The position numbers and the translations under genes are program-made. From Mytilus trossulus (Eukaryota; Mollusca; Bivalvia; Mytilida; Mytilidae): DNA of 64,000 nucleotides. Every line of letters begins with the position of its first letter. The first letter of the stretch is position 1. The notes below the pieces were generated by a model. That model had not been told where the DNA came from, made no database searches, and saw only the letters and a program-made list of their open reading frames with translations. Shown here in pieces: positions 48,521 through 60,364 of this stretch. The DNA lies in assembly GCF_036588685.1 (NCBI RefSeq), contig NC_086381.1:67525436-67589435 (forward strand), in the 5' to 3' direction.

Positions 48521-50559
48521 TTTGTATCTTTCTTTGTTTTTTATTCAAAAGTACAAAATGTATATATAATATTTAGCAAATAGCTTGCGCTTTGAAACTT
48601 GATAGGTAGTTTAATTGTAAGTCATAAAAAGAGATGCGTTGTCTGGTTTTTAATAGGACAATGGCCTCAAAATTACATAATATTGTACACATAGTGTCTT
48701 TATTTAAAAGTTACGTTTGAAAATCATTTCGGTCGTTCGTTAAACGACTTATGTTTTAATGTTCTGCATTCTCGTTACACCACTAACATTTAAAAAAAAT
48801 TACCTTTTACTTATTGCGAAAAATAAAAGTTTTCAATTTGTTCATTATAAACACTGATTTAAACATTAAAAGTCGGTTTCTGACAAAATAATCAGTATTT
48901 GCCTATTGACATAAGAGTTGTTTGGATCCCACCGAATCAAATCAAAGACTTAAAGTGAAATAAAACTTCAAAGAAAAATCAATGCATATTTGTTTTATAA
49001 CTAAATGGCTTAGTATATCATAAAACTTATAGAATTTTTTTAAGACAATTATTTGATTTGTTCAAATGTGATTGTTGGAATCCAGACAACTAGCCGACAT
49101 ATTTTTCTTAAGCAGTTACCTCAGTGTGACCATTCTCGAAAAAAAAAAACCGGTGATCTCCATGCGCAATACGAAAGTTTAAAGTGAAAAACCAAATTGG
49201 CAGAGAGAGTTAAAAATTGTAAACATCACTTCGTCATCCATATAAACAGTGTTTTATTGTAAATGCTCTATACGAGCTTATCTGAATATCAACGCTTCTT
49301 TGTTGATTGCTTACAGAGGTGACATTCGGTTAACTTCGGTTTCAAAACATAACCAATAATTAGCTGCCATATTTTCACATCAACACCGACAGTGTGAAAT
49401 ATTTATCTGACGATATTATTATACGGGTGCGTAAAAATGATAAAATTGTTCACAGAATACTAAGTTTATAATTTATGCATGCATTGGTTTAAGAGTTGGA
49501 TTAGCTTTATTTTTCAACAGTCACTCGTTTCACATATCTTTTAACACTTGGCAGTTGATCTGTCCCTACGCTTAGCACGCAGCATTTACAAATACGCGGG
49601 TTTTTTCTCTCTCCCTTTTGTATAAGAACAGTTTAGTCGTAATCTATGTTGTAAGTGTACTTTGTTATTGAAATAATTGAAAATATTCTTATTTTTAGAT
49701 TTTCCTTTGATAATTTCGGAAATTACAGATAATGATTAAACTTTTATTCCAACTTTCTCAGGGAAATTTAATATAGATATATTTGACTTTTCTCTTAATG
49801 TGCTTTCTATACACATAGATCCTTACGTTCTCGAGCCTTTAAACTTCCGTAGCTTTACAACTATAGGCGGCTTTTAAAATTCCTGATATAGATAAACCAA
49901 ACTTAGCGAAATCGACGCAGATAATGCAATAAAGGCTAATTTTTGTTTTTAATGTTCATTAAGATTTAATTGATTGTTGCTTTTTAAACGCCATTTTCAG
50001 ATAACTTGGTTATATATCCTTGCGTCCAGGTTTAATTTATGGAGGAGATCAAAGAACAGTGAGTTTTATTAGTTCAATACTTGGTACATTTCATTGTCAG
50101 ACACAATTGACAATTCACTAGTTTCTCCGTAGATGCTTTCTTTAGTCCACATATACAGAAACCATTCAAATCATTAGCAAGGTCACCATGAACTTGTAGT
50201 TAGAATTCTCGTCACTTTGTTAAAGGCGTCTTTGTGATTTATTGTTTGTTTGTTTTATACCACATTGTTTTCATCATGACGCTTATTTTGTCATTTTTGA
50301 AGGACACCACGTGTTATCCGAAGTTAATAATGCTTTGTATATGGGTTTGTCTTTCAATGAGAAGAGAAAATGTTTTTTTATAGCAAATACCTACAGCTTT
50401 GAAAATTGATGTGTAGTTTATAAAATTTATAAATATATATGTATTGTCTGCATTTAAATAGGACAGTGGCCTCAGAATTATATAACATTTTACATATCGT
50501 GTTATTATCTAAAGAATACCAAATTTAACTTATCATCAGTTTGTACTCACTTGAACAAA
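48521..50559. other. Two kilobases without a supported feature
   Basis: AT-rich. Words near 48650-48720 (GACAATGGCCTCAAAATTAC) recur near 50460-50510 and 46260, so parts may belong to the duplicated block, but no gene or complete repeat was recognised. Confidence 0.35.
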
Positions 50560-51160
50560 ACAACGAATGTCAAATGTAGAGGAGGATCTGTTTGACTTTC
50601 GAAGCATATGAAATCAACCCCGGTTTTTGGTTGGGTTCGTGTTTCTCAGTCTTTAATTCTGTATGTTTTGTTTTGTAGGTTGTTGTTTCCTTTTGGTCGT
50701 TTTTCGTTTTATGCCATATGATTGTCAGTTTGTTTTCGACTTACGAGGACAAATATCAGTGTGGTATCTATTGTAAAGAACGGCATATTTAAACACTTAC
50801 AATATGTTTGAAACAATGGATGTATTTCCTCGTTGAAACCTCCTCATACATATGTCTCTGAGTTTCCGAGATGACGGAATTTAATTACACTTCGTTCCCT
50901 GAAAATATAACCACATATAAGAAAATGTTTCAGCTTCAAATCTAGCAATCATGAGTATCGAAGTTTACGTTGTGAGCAGATGATTTGAAAACATGCAACT
51001 ATTGCTGCCTACCTTAAAATTAAATATATAAACTTGTATTCTCATTTTTTTATTAGCTTTACTTATAGTGGCAACTATTCAGATCGATTACCAATTTACA
51101 GATTTTCACAATCGAAATGTCTTTCACGTGGATCTACCAGGATTACAGCAGAATAGATTG
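50560..51160 (+). repeat. Segmental duplication, right copy (empty site for the 433-bp element)
   Basis: Matches 46855-47045 and 47564-47890 in order, lacking the insert between them. One-base deletion in CAGATTTTCACAATCG relative to the left copy. Confidence 0.65.
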
Positions 51161-51179
51161 ACTGTCACGAACTGGATAA

Positions 51180-51550
51180 AGAAGTGATATTTAACAAATG
51201 TTTTCTTTCGATAGGTCACATACAGACCCCTCAACGAGTTTTTGCATTTATTTTTGAAATCGCATAGAGCTAGCCTGGCGATCTGGCCCGATATCAGCTT
51301 ATAGTCCAGTCTCAAGTGTTTCTGGATTCCAAGATAGCAGAGAGGTACATCTGGCTGTGCATTCAACGTCCCAATTCTGACCTAATGATAAGTTTGTATT
51401 TATCCCACACGAGCTAACGAACACTTCTTCTATGCCTTTGGTTGTAAAGCATGGTATGAACAATGCAGGTAACAATTCTTCTATACCCAGGAAATCATTG
51501 GCACGACCGTCAACCTGTTCACTGGAAGGTTTACATTGTATAATAAACAA
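51180..51550 (-). pseudogene. Coding-like fragment of unknown family
   Basis: Minus-strand frame 51550-51299 has convincing protein composition (EELLPALFIPCFTTKGIEEV, then SSCGINTNLSLGQNWDVE and ARCTSLLSWNPETL) and stops at TAA; an overlapping frame continues to 51124. No splice sites were resolved and no family recognised. It may be a gene fragment carried with the duplicated block. Confidence 0.35.
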
Positions 51551-51738
51551 AATCCCTTGTCAAATAATCTTCATCTGTATCATACAAACGAAAACTATGT
51601 CTTTTATAGTATGATACAAATGAGTCTAGGCCTGTGTAATGTAAAAATTATATTCAACTCGGAAAAAGCATTTAAAAAATTTAATTCAAACATTGACTCT
51701 AGGTGGTATAAACGACATTTTCAGTTTCCTTGTTAACT

Positions 51739-52920
51739 AAAAGAGGGACGAAAGATACCAGAGGGACAGTCAAACTCACAAATCGAAAATAAACTGACAA
51801 AGCCATGGCTAAAAATGAAAAAGACAAACAGACAAACAATAGTACACATGACACAACATAGAAAACTAAAGAATAAACAACACGAACCCCACCAAAAACT
51901 AGGGGTGATCTCAGGTGCTCCGGAAGGGTAGGCAGATCCTGCTCCACATGTGGTGCCCGTCGTGTTCCTCATGTTATAACAAATTCGGTAAATAGGCTAA
52001 TTCGGTAGGTCACATTCATGAAAGGAAAGGGGATTGTAGTTACGACGTTAGGAACATATCCGATATCATCTATGAAACGGGTATACCATAACGGTCAACC
52101 AACTCGTGATGGCGTCCGTAAAAATTTACGAAGGGATGATTTCAACTTCACCATTTAGAACTATTGGTTTAATAGCTTTCTTGGTAGCAGCAACCCTCTA
52201 TCAAGAAAATCATGATAGGAAATACAAGCACGGGAATATCGTATCAATTGGGAGATATATACTCCGTATGCAGGTGCTGCTGGAATGTTGCTACTTAGAA
52301 ATGGAAAGTTCACAATTGGAAAGCTGAAATCATCTCTTTTGTCGTAAAGTTTTGTTTTCAACCGACCCTTATTGTCAATTTCTAGATGTAAGTCAAGATA
52401 TGAGGCCGACTTACCTGTATCTGCTGCTAATTCTTTAGTTTTCTATGTTGTGACATGTATTTTATTGTTTGTCTGTTTGTCTTCTTTCATTTTTAGCCAG
52501 GCGTTGTCAGTTATTTTCGGTTTATGAGTTTGACTATCCCTCTGGTATCTTTCATCCCTCTTTTGTATCCTTTATCTCTAGGTCGATGGGATAGATGCGT
52601 TTAACATAGTCCCCAAATTTTAAATTATTTAGTGAGAGAACATCATCTATATAGCGGAAAGTAAAATTAAAAGATATTGCTAACTTCTTATCTTTCTTCC
52701 TAAGAAGTTCCTGTATGAAGTTAGTTTATCCTTGCATCCTGTTTAAGCTATTGAAGGAACTTACTAGGGGTTTAATAAGTTAAAATTTAAGAAACATTGG
52801 AATGTGTTATGTCGGATATAGTTGATCCTTTACTTGGATAATCTGTAGATGTGTTCTTTAATGCACATATCTATTGTGATTGATATTTAGCAAAGAAATA
52901 CACTCTAACCTTGTTAAGGC
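51739..52920 (-). pseudogene. Family C retroelement, longest copy: RT box, post-RT region and 3' tail
   Basis: Read on the minus strand: about 52740-52580 encodes the RT segment with R-Y-I-D-D and PIDLEI; 52577-52445 is a piece of tail-like DNA (reverse of AACTGACAACGCC...); 52400-52161 encodes SASYLDLHLEID, KTKLYDKRDDFSFPIVNFPF and PAAPAYGVYISQLIRYSRAC; 52090-51739 is the 3' tail (GGTGATCTCAGGTGCTCCGG, AACCCCACCAAAAACTAGGG in plus-strand view). Frameshifts and stops throughout. This copy ties the coding region to the tail that is scattered elsewhere. The exact retroelement class (Penelope-like or LINE) was not settled. Confidence 0.7.
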
Positions 52921-52934
52921 CGTCTTGAATTTGC

Positions 52935-53225
52935 AGTAAAAAGTAAAATCACAAAAATACTGAACTCCGAGGAAAATTCGAAAAGGAAAGTCCCCAATCA
53001 AATGGCAAAATCAAAAGTTCAAACACATCAAACGAATGGATAACAACTGTCATATTTCTGACTTGGTACAGGCATTTTTTTATGTAGAAAAAGGTGGATT
53101 GATCCTGGTTTTAAAGCTAGCTAAACCTCTCACTTATATGACAGTCGCATATAGTTCCATTATATTGACAACGATGTGTGAACAAAACAAACAAAAACAA
53201 TATGTAAAAATGTCACAAATAGGGG
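52935..53225 (+). repeat. Family D repeat
   Basis: CACAAAAATACTGAACTCCG, GGAAAGTCCCCAATCAAATG, CAACTGTCATATTTCTGACT, TTGGTACAGGCATTTTTTTA, CCTCTCACTTATATGACAGT, ATATTGACAACGATGTGTGA. Near-complete copy; the 69-codon frame is not a gene. Confidence 0.8.
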
Positions 53226-53227
53226 TA

Positions 53228-53480
53228 AATAGTCTAATTCGGTAGGTCACATTCGTGAAAAGGGAACGGGATTGTAGTTACGATATAAGGAACATATCCG
53301 ATATCATCTGTGAAACGGATATTCCATAACGGTCAACCAACTCGTGATGGCGTCCGTAAAATTTACAAAGTGAAGATTTAAACTTCAACATTTGGAAGTC
53401 TTGGTTTAAAAATGAAATTCACAATTGGGAAGCTGAAATCATCTCTTTTGTCGTAAAATTTTGTTTTCAACCGACCCTCA
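53228..53480 (-). pseudogene. Family C retroelement fragment
   Basis: Plus view: TAAATAGTCTAATTCGGTAG, CCGATATCATCTGTGAAACG, CAACTCGTGATGGCGTCCGT. Minus-strand 53500-53400 encodes EGRLKTKFYDKRDDFSFPIV. Internally deleted relative to 51960-52400. Confidence 0.6.
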
Positions 53481-54035
53481 TAGTCAAAATATAAGCTGTA
53501 TAATTGATCGACTGATTGATGTTCGCTTAACACCATATTGCAAATTAATCCTGCATATGCTGGAGGATAACAAATAAGCAATACATTGAATACAATCGGT
53601 GAACTAATTCAAAGTAAATTAACTGGGATGAAAAGCAGTAGTACGCCCCTAGAATGACTTGTCAGGTGATCATTCAAAGGACGAAGTAATATGTCACTGT
53701 ATAATGTCGAATCAAATCAATTAATTACATTATTTTTATCAATCATATTATGATTTTTTTATTTATTATTTATGTATTAATAGCATGTAAATTTCACAAT
53801 TTAAATGGACCTTGTACTCATCATTAGATACAGACCTCAGCAAATAAAAAAAAATAATATTCATGAATATTCTTGGGATCACATTTTTGTTTTCAATTGT
53901 TAATTCCATTTGTATATTTAAAAATTCTGAAAAAAAAACGCACCTTTTTTCACTTTTAAACACTTTTTTTATTTAAACTTTTTGAAAATCCCAATTAATA
54001 AGATAGAAAATGTTCGGTGACTTAGTTGTTTATGG
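53481..54035. other. No supported feature; 3' flank of the lectin gene
   Basis: AT-rich. The minus frame at 53766-53963 has no supporting context. Confidence 0.35.
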
Positions 54036-57000
54036 TTAAGTTATCATCGGACATGCCATCCACGAGAAAATAGCGTTGTGTGTGCACGATTCTCCCCAGG
54101 AAAATATTTTCATAGCAAATCCTGTTGTCGACACATTGAAAGGCATTGCATTGATGCGAACGTCATGATGCTTATCAGCTTCTAATTCCCGCAGGCCACA
54201 CACAATTGCAGGAATATTCAGAAATGGCCTATGGAATCTTACTATGTGACAGACTTGTTTGTTCGGCAGTGGTGATTCACCAAGTTCTACCACACCAGAC
54301 TGACCTGCAAAGATAAGAACATATATATGAATAATTACATTAGATGTATGTTTCATTATAATACATTATTCTGATTGGCTAACTGCACATCACGTGTTAT
54401 TTCTTAAGCAATTGCATCACTCAATAAAACTTATCATTCATGATAACATGTGGTCCCACAATAAAGTGCACAGGTGAATTAAATAAAAAAATATAAGTAT
54501 TGAATGCTTCCGCGCTTCATACAAAATGTACTTCGGTCAACGCTTTTACACCCCAATGAAGTTACAAAAAGAAGCATTCAATTCTTAAATGCATTTCAAA
54601 GAACTTAACCTTTTCGGTAATATTGAAGGAACGGGTTCACCTATGGCTGGGCGCTGGATTAAAAACGTTAAACTTATATTAATAATACTAGTACATGTCT
54701 TAAAGAGTGATACAGCAGATTGTTAACGAAAAACCATTGCCAACCCGGCTTAAAATGTAATATAGAATTAAATTATAAGAAATGAATGTAAAAAAAAATC
54801 TGTCTAATCGAAGTATCACGCGGGTTATTCATTTTGCATCACATTTTTTATGTCATTTCTTCATTGACAGAGAGAAAAAAAATTAGTCATCCCTAATTAA
54901 ATTAAAAAAAAATGCATTTCAATTAATACGGTCCTTCATTAACCTAGAATAATTCACCTATTGATGTACAGAAATGTATTGTTTATATAATATAAGTAAC
55001 CAAAGATTCTAATTTAAAGGATAAGGTAAATTGAGTACTTATTTTAAATTTAAATTCTCATTTGGTAAAGAAACCTATCTATCCTATATAAATAATTGAA
55101 ATTTCCAAATTCTTTCTAAATTTAGATTAAGTAATCACAAATTAAGAGTTGAAACTGATCGTCATGAACGCAGGGTGAACATGTCAGGTAAATTAGAAAA
55201 TATTCCTCGATGTGAAAGACTTTGTCAATATTGTAATTTGAATGTAACTAAGGATGAACCATTGTTGTTGGAATGGTCTCTATATCTAACTTCAAGAACC
55301 TTTTTACTTGATGATTTATTTATGGAATATCCAAAACTAAGAATACTTAATTCGCAAAACCTATTTATATGGATTATGACAAATGATGATGATAATTTTA
55401 TTAAAAATGTATGCAAATATTTGACTTCAAACTTAGACATGTTAGAAGTGAGAAATAATACTGTCAAATGAAAATTAATGCAGGTTTTAATGATAATATT
55501 TGGTGAAGAGTTATCTTTCTTTTGCCGAACTGACAATGTCGTATATGAATCATATTATAATGTTTAATTTCATATTGTTTCTAAACATGTATTTATGTTT
55601 GGTCTATTATGATTTATTTGTTTGTTGATATGCCTTTTGGGCCCTTTGATTAGGAAATAAACATATTTGATTTTTTATAATGTCCATGTCAATCAATATG
55701 GTTAACTAAAAATATTACAAGAAAGAAATTTCCCAAACATTCATCTAAACTTATAAAAAAAAGAAGATGTGATATGATTAGCAGTGAGACAATTCTCCAC
55801 AAGATACCAAAAGACAAAATTAAAACAACTATAACTCACCGTACGGTTCGGCCTTTTTAGCACCTTCTGTTAGAAGGGGGAAAAAAAGGAACATTTTTCA
55901 ATTGTTTTTTTTTTTCTTTTTTTTCTGCAGTATACAAAACTCATTTAATTTCTTATCATTATCTGGACCCAATCATGCCTTTGACAAAACAATTTAAGGT
56001 TAAAATGGTAAGAAATGTTTTGTTATATTAAATCTTTTTGTGATAAATACATTTGTGAATGTTTGTGTAATCTATAAATGGTGGCTGAAAAAAACCACAA
56101 GGATATTTTTCTTTCATCAATCCCGCATTCCAAATTTTGTCTCGAAAAATTAAGCTTTTCACTAAAGGGAGGCACATCAAATTTAATCTCTTTGGTGTCG
56201 CATCATCAGCTGATTGTGCTATATCTGATGGGTGCTTGATCTGCAGGTGAGCGATTTAGTCGACCTGACATGTATGTACTCCGACCTTGCGTTATAATTA
56301 TAAACGCGTCCGTATTTGCAAATCCCCCTTGTTGGACCTAAATGGTACACAGTTTTATCAGATTAGAAAGATCCGTAAAGTATAAGTCAATACTTACAAC
56401 CCATTTGTTGAGCTGAGTGGACTGAAAAAAAAATGGAAATGGAATAATATGTCATATTATCATACGAAAAAAGTAAAATAACAAAATACAGAACTCGAAG
56501 GAAAATTCAAAACGCAAAGTCCGTTATCAAATGACAATTTCAAAGGCACAAACACATCAAACGAATGAATAACAACTGTTATATTCCTGTCAGATTTGGT
56601 ACAGGCATTTTCTTATAAAGTAAAGAATGGTGGATTGAACCTGGTTGACTAAGTCTTCCTTTATCGGTTTAATTTATGATAGGTTTTCAAATATGTAATC
56701 TTACCGGGATACACCAGGCGCAGATCCAGGGGGATCAATGCATTTGAATGGGGACATGTAGTTGGAACCCCTCCCCCTTTTGTGCTGGGTTAGGACCCCC
56801 CCTTTTTTAAATTGCTGGATCCGCCCCTGTACACTGTACTATTACTTAACCATAAAAACGATTGAATGATGACATATTCTTATCTTTGTTTTGTGTTAAA
56901 GATAAACAAGATCGAAACTTTGGCTAATTTATCGTAGATACTGTCTACACAATTCAATAAGAAAACTTCATATATAAATGTTTCTAAACTAAAAACTAAA

Positions 57001-57701
57001 ATTGATCTGTTTTTGAAATATTATAAACAAGCATGTGTCCTAAGTACATTGATGCCCCATCCGCACTATCAATTTATATGTTCAGTGGACCGTGAAAATG
57101 GGGGGAAATCTCTAATTTGGCATTAAAATTAAAAAAATCATATCATAAGGAACATGTGTACTAAGTTTCAAGTTGATTGGACTTCAACTTTATGAAAAAC
57201 TTTAACCTGAAGCGGGACGAACGGACGGACAAACTGATGCACAGACCAGAAAACATAATGCCCATAAATTGGGCATAAAAACATAAATTTCTATAAATTC
57301 TCATGTAGCAAATGGAGGATAAACCTGATTGTACAGCTAGTTAAACCTCTCACTTGTATGATATATTATATTGACCACGATGTGAGAACAAAACAAACAG
57401 ATATAATAGGTAAACATTTTTCGGTACAGCCATTAACATTTTGTTTAAATCCTAATCACTACAGAAAACAAAGTGTTCGGTGTCAAGTCAACGAAGTCAA
57501 TATTTTTATAACAAAACAATAAACGAAGTACTATATAAATATAAATATAACGAGTACAGATAACTCACGCTTTCTTTCAAGTGACGATATTCTTATTTTC
57601 AATTGCTCTATTGAAAACATTCTCGATTCTAAAGCTGTTATCCTGTCCTCTATGCAGCATTCACATGCTAAGGTTAGACACAGCATAACAAAAACCAGCA
57701 T
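54036..57701 (-). CDS. H-type lectin domain protein, secreted, 149 aa, four exons
   Basis: Minus-strand gene with exons 57701-57569, 56421-56398, 55863-55840 and 54304-54036; phase is continuous (1, 1, 1) and donors are GTGAGT, GTAAGT and GTGAGT. Exon 1 gives a signal peptide (MLVFVMLCLTLACECC) and a short heptad helix (EDRITALESRMFSIEQLKIR) probably used for oligomerisation, with cysteines at its start. Two 24-nt micro-exons add 8 codons each. Exon 4 carries the H-type lectin fold, with FHRPFLNIPAIVCGL, DVRINAMPFNVSTTGFAMKI, and two tryptophans in SWGESC and FSWMACP. The family binds N-acetylgalactosamine-type sugars and in molluscs often acts in immunity or mucus; that role is inferred. The exon 3 acceptor is taken at CAGAAG|GTG because the earlier AG would create a stop. 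A minisatellite begins about 40 bp upstream of the ATG. Confidence 0.82.
55110..55471 (+). pseudogene. LINE-like retroelement C-terminal fragment
   Basis: Plus frame from about 55120 reads SNHKLRVETDRHER, then IPRCERLCQYCNLNVTKDE, LEWSLYLTSRTF, and a helical tail ending at 55471. The C-x2-C motif in ERLCQYCN is typical of the zinc-finger region after the reverse transcriptase of many non-LTR elements. No upstream RT domain is present, so it is a 5'-truncated remnant. It lies antisense in the last intron of the lectin gene. Confidence 0.6.
55762..55860 (+). repeat. Family A variant, truncated
   Basis: AAAGAAGATGTGATATGATT, AGTGAGACAATTCTCCACAA, CACCGTACGG. The micro-exon 3 of the lectin gene lies at its right edge: the CACCGTACGG at the exon-intron border coincides with the repeat's CACCGTACGGCCTTC-type consensus. 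Confidence 0.6.
56468..56650 (+). repeat. Family D repeat
   Basis: AATACAGAACTCGAAGGAAA, AAACACATCAAACGAATGAA, TTTGGTACAGGCATTTTCTT, GGTGGATTGAACCTGG. Another partial copy is at 57330-57440 (CTCACTTGTATGATATATTA, AAACAAACAGATATAATAGG). Both are in the first intron of the lectin gene. Confidence 0.75.
56708..56829. mobile_element. Family I palindromic MITE-like element
   Basis: GCGCAGATCCAGGGGGATCA at the left and TTTTTTAAATTGCTGGATCC then GCCCCTG at the right, with the internal CATTTGAATGGGGACATGTA. Same organisation as 62189-62335. Non-coding, in the first intron of the lectin gene. Confidence 0.7.
57035..57285 (+). repeat. Family G repeat
   Basis: ATGCCCCATCCGCACTATCA, TATGTTCAGTGGACCGTGAA, GGAACATGTGTACTAAGTTT, CAAGTTGATTGGACTTCAAC, AAGCGGGACGAACGGACGGA, CAGACCAGAAAACATAATGC. 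I recognise it as a common dispersed mussel repeat. In the first intron of the lectin gene. Confidence 0.65.
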
Positions 57702-57726
57702 ATCCTCCAGTATACCTCTATGATGG

Positions 57727-58290
57727 TGTTACCTACAAGTCACAGAAGCTAGTATCATGATTGTATTGTTACCTACAAGTCACAGAAGCTGGTATCATGA
57801 TTGTATTGTTACCTACAAGTCACAGAAGCTAGTATCATGATTGTATTGTTACCTACAAGTCACAGAAGCTATTATCATGATTGCATTGTTACCTACAAGT
57901 CACAGAAGCTAGTATCATGATTGTATTGTTACATACAAGTCACAGAAGCTAGTATCATGATTGTATTGTTACCTACAAGTCACAGAAGCTAGTATCATGA
58001 TTGTATTGTTACCTACAAGTCACAGAAGCTAGTATCATGATTGTATTGTTACCTACAAGTCACAGAAGCTAGTATCATGATTGCATTGTTACCTACAAGT
58101 CACAGAAGCTAGTATCATGATTGCATTGTTACCTACAAGTCACAGAAGCTAGTATCATGATTGCATTGTTACCTACAAGTCACAGAAGCTAGTATCATGA
58201 TTGCATTGTTACCTACAAGTCGCAGAAGCTAGTATCATGATTGCATTGTTACCTACAAGTCACAGAAGCTAGTATCATAATTGTATTGGT
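57727..58290. repeat. 40-bp minisatellite, 14 copies, next to the lectin start codon
   Basis: CACAGAAGCT recurs exactly every 40 bp from 57741 to 58261 (14 times). The unit is CACAGAAGCTAGTATCATGA followed by TTGTATTGTTACCTACAAGT. Variation is limited to a few single bases (TTGCATTG or TTGTATTG, one CGCAGAAGCT, one ACATACAAGT, GGTATC or ATTATC). On the lectin strand each unit contains TTGTAG|GTAACA, an AG/GT pair, and an ATG followed nine codons later by TAA. Confidence 0.95.
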
Positions 58291-59281
58291 TAATAACGAT
58301 GACGATCTCTGAATAGAATGATACAAGAGGGCCTGAATGTAGTCATTATTTATTAATTTTTTTTGGGTGTAATTTTTTTCTTTTTTCTTCCCCTTCCGGC
58401 CCATTATTCTCTATTCCTAACATATAAGAACCATATATTATACTCTGCTTATAAATATTAAAGCTAATTTTTCTTCGTTTTTTTCTTCATTCTGATTTTT
58501 TTGCCAATTATTCCATATTTTGTAAATCCAATACAGAACCATAAATTAATGAAAGTACCACAGTACCAATCCGGGGGACCCAATAGTGATTATCGTGTCA
58601 GATAGAACAATCGGAACGCAATTTACTGTATCTGAATAGAAGAGCAGAACGTTACAGAAGCTGACACCCGAAATAGATTAATCGCGAACAGATCGCATCA
58701 AATCGGACCAGAACTATCGACTCGCATCACCTCTTATTCAAAACTGTTTTTTTTAACGATCAATGCATTTGAATGGGGACATATATTCCAAATATATATG
58801 TACATGCCGCTATTAGTGTTGTTGTTACCCAATTGTGTAAATGAATTGTATCTGATTTTATGCCCTTTATTGGCCCTGTATTTTGGGAAGTAAAAAAATA
58901 TTTTATTATTTTCTATTCTATTCTATTCTATTGTTGGACCTTCCCTTATTTAAAGACCTGGATCTGTCCTTGCTATTAATCTGTTAGTTACCAAATGTCT
59001 TGTGTTGTTCGTCTGTTCGTGTTTCTCCATAGGTTACCCCTAAATGGAGGCTTATAAAAATAATATATCAATGTTCCTAAAAATGGGTAATCAATATTTT
59101 CACTCCCACAAGTAATCCAGTAGACTGAATTCTTTTGTACATACATTTCCTAATTTCCTAATTTATATATGCTCTATATTGACCCCCCCCCCCCCAAAAA
59201 AAAAAAAAAAAATAAATTTAAAAAAAATTGCCTAAATAAAAAGCAAATAGCAAATTCAATTTAAAGCAATATATATATATA
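58291..59281. other. No gene; simple-sequence tracts
   Basis: A family I fragment lies at about 58757-58795 (ATCAATGCATTTGAATGGGG), a (TCTAT)n tract at 58912-58932, a C11-A17 tract at 59186-59212 and an (AT)n tract at 59268-59282. Confidence 0.5.
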
Positions 59282-59385
59282 TGCATTGAAGGCCGTACTC
59301 TAACCTATAATGGTTTAATTTTTAAATTGTTATTTGGATGGAGAGTTGTCTCATTGGCACTCACACCACATCTTCCTATATCTAA
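59282..59385 (-). repeat. Family A repeat
   Basis: GAAGGCCGTACTCTAACCTA, TTGTTATTTGGATGGAGAGT, TGTCTCATTGGCACTCACAC, CACATCTTCCTATAT: reverse of 36999-37090. 19402-19513 is a second minus copy of near-identical sequence. Confidence 0.85.
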
Positions 59386-60364
59386 TTATAGGGATGGAAT
59401 TATTCGTTCTAGTAATCGAACAGACTCACACAATCACTCTATTCGAGTACACCCAACTAAAACATAATTTATTTCAATTTAATCATATTATTTGCCAGAA
59501 ATATTGTTGTACTCCTGAGTTATGCGCGTTCTTTTTCGTTAATTTTCATAAATGCATTTGGACATTTTGCACGATCCTTCTCTTAGCAAAACACGTTTGA
59601 TATATTTTGCATTTCCTGATTTTGTAACATTTATCAGGTACTGGTTAGTAGTTCAATATATACGTTAAGTCATAGCATTTCATGGTTTTATTTTCTATTT
59701 ACTCACATTTTGGAGAAGAGGAATGATTCCGACGCTGGTGAAAAATAACAAGTTGCACATTTAGTCTTGTCGAAAAGTAAAAGACGGGAAAGTACCTAGG
59801 GAAATACCATTGAATTTTGAAGGAGGCTCTATGTGGGGTTCTTCGTTTTTTATTGTATTATTTCTTTAGCTATTTTTTTTTCTATGTTACTTTTTCCTTT
59901 TTTCCTTTTTTATATATACATGTATGTACTCTATTTCTTTGTTTTTTAGCACCCCATTATTGCTATAAATTTATTTTCCCCATTCTGTAAACTCGTATTC
60001 CCTGGTGATTGGCTATTAGCGATCCAACCTCGATAAACGTTCTTCTGGGGGATATAGATTGTATGTAATAATTGTGTTTCATGTGTAATTTGGTGCAAAA
60101 AAGCGATTCGGATTTATATGATAAAACTTTCAGTCCAAATAATTATAAACAGATATCCAGGAGTATGTGTTCCGGGAACATTAATGCATTAATTCCTGTA
60201 AATAGCAAACCCAAAGGAAATATAGAATGTTCTGTGGTAAACATATTTGTAGCTATACCCTCCTCCTAACCTGGGACAGTGGATACGTTATAATAACCTC
60301 GTTAGAAGAGTCACAAAGTATAAAAACTACTTACATAAAAAAAGTCATAAATTACCGATCTAAG
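59386..60364. other. No supported feature
   Basis: AT-rich; frames at 59334 and 60072 overlap repeats or lack context. Confidence 0.35.

Noticed and set aside
57727-58290. CRISPR-like array
   Set aside because: Units are contiguous 40-bp tandem copies without unique spacers, in a eukaryotic genome.
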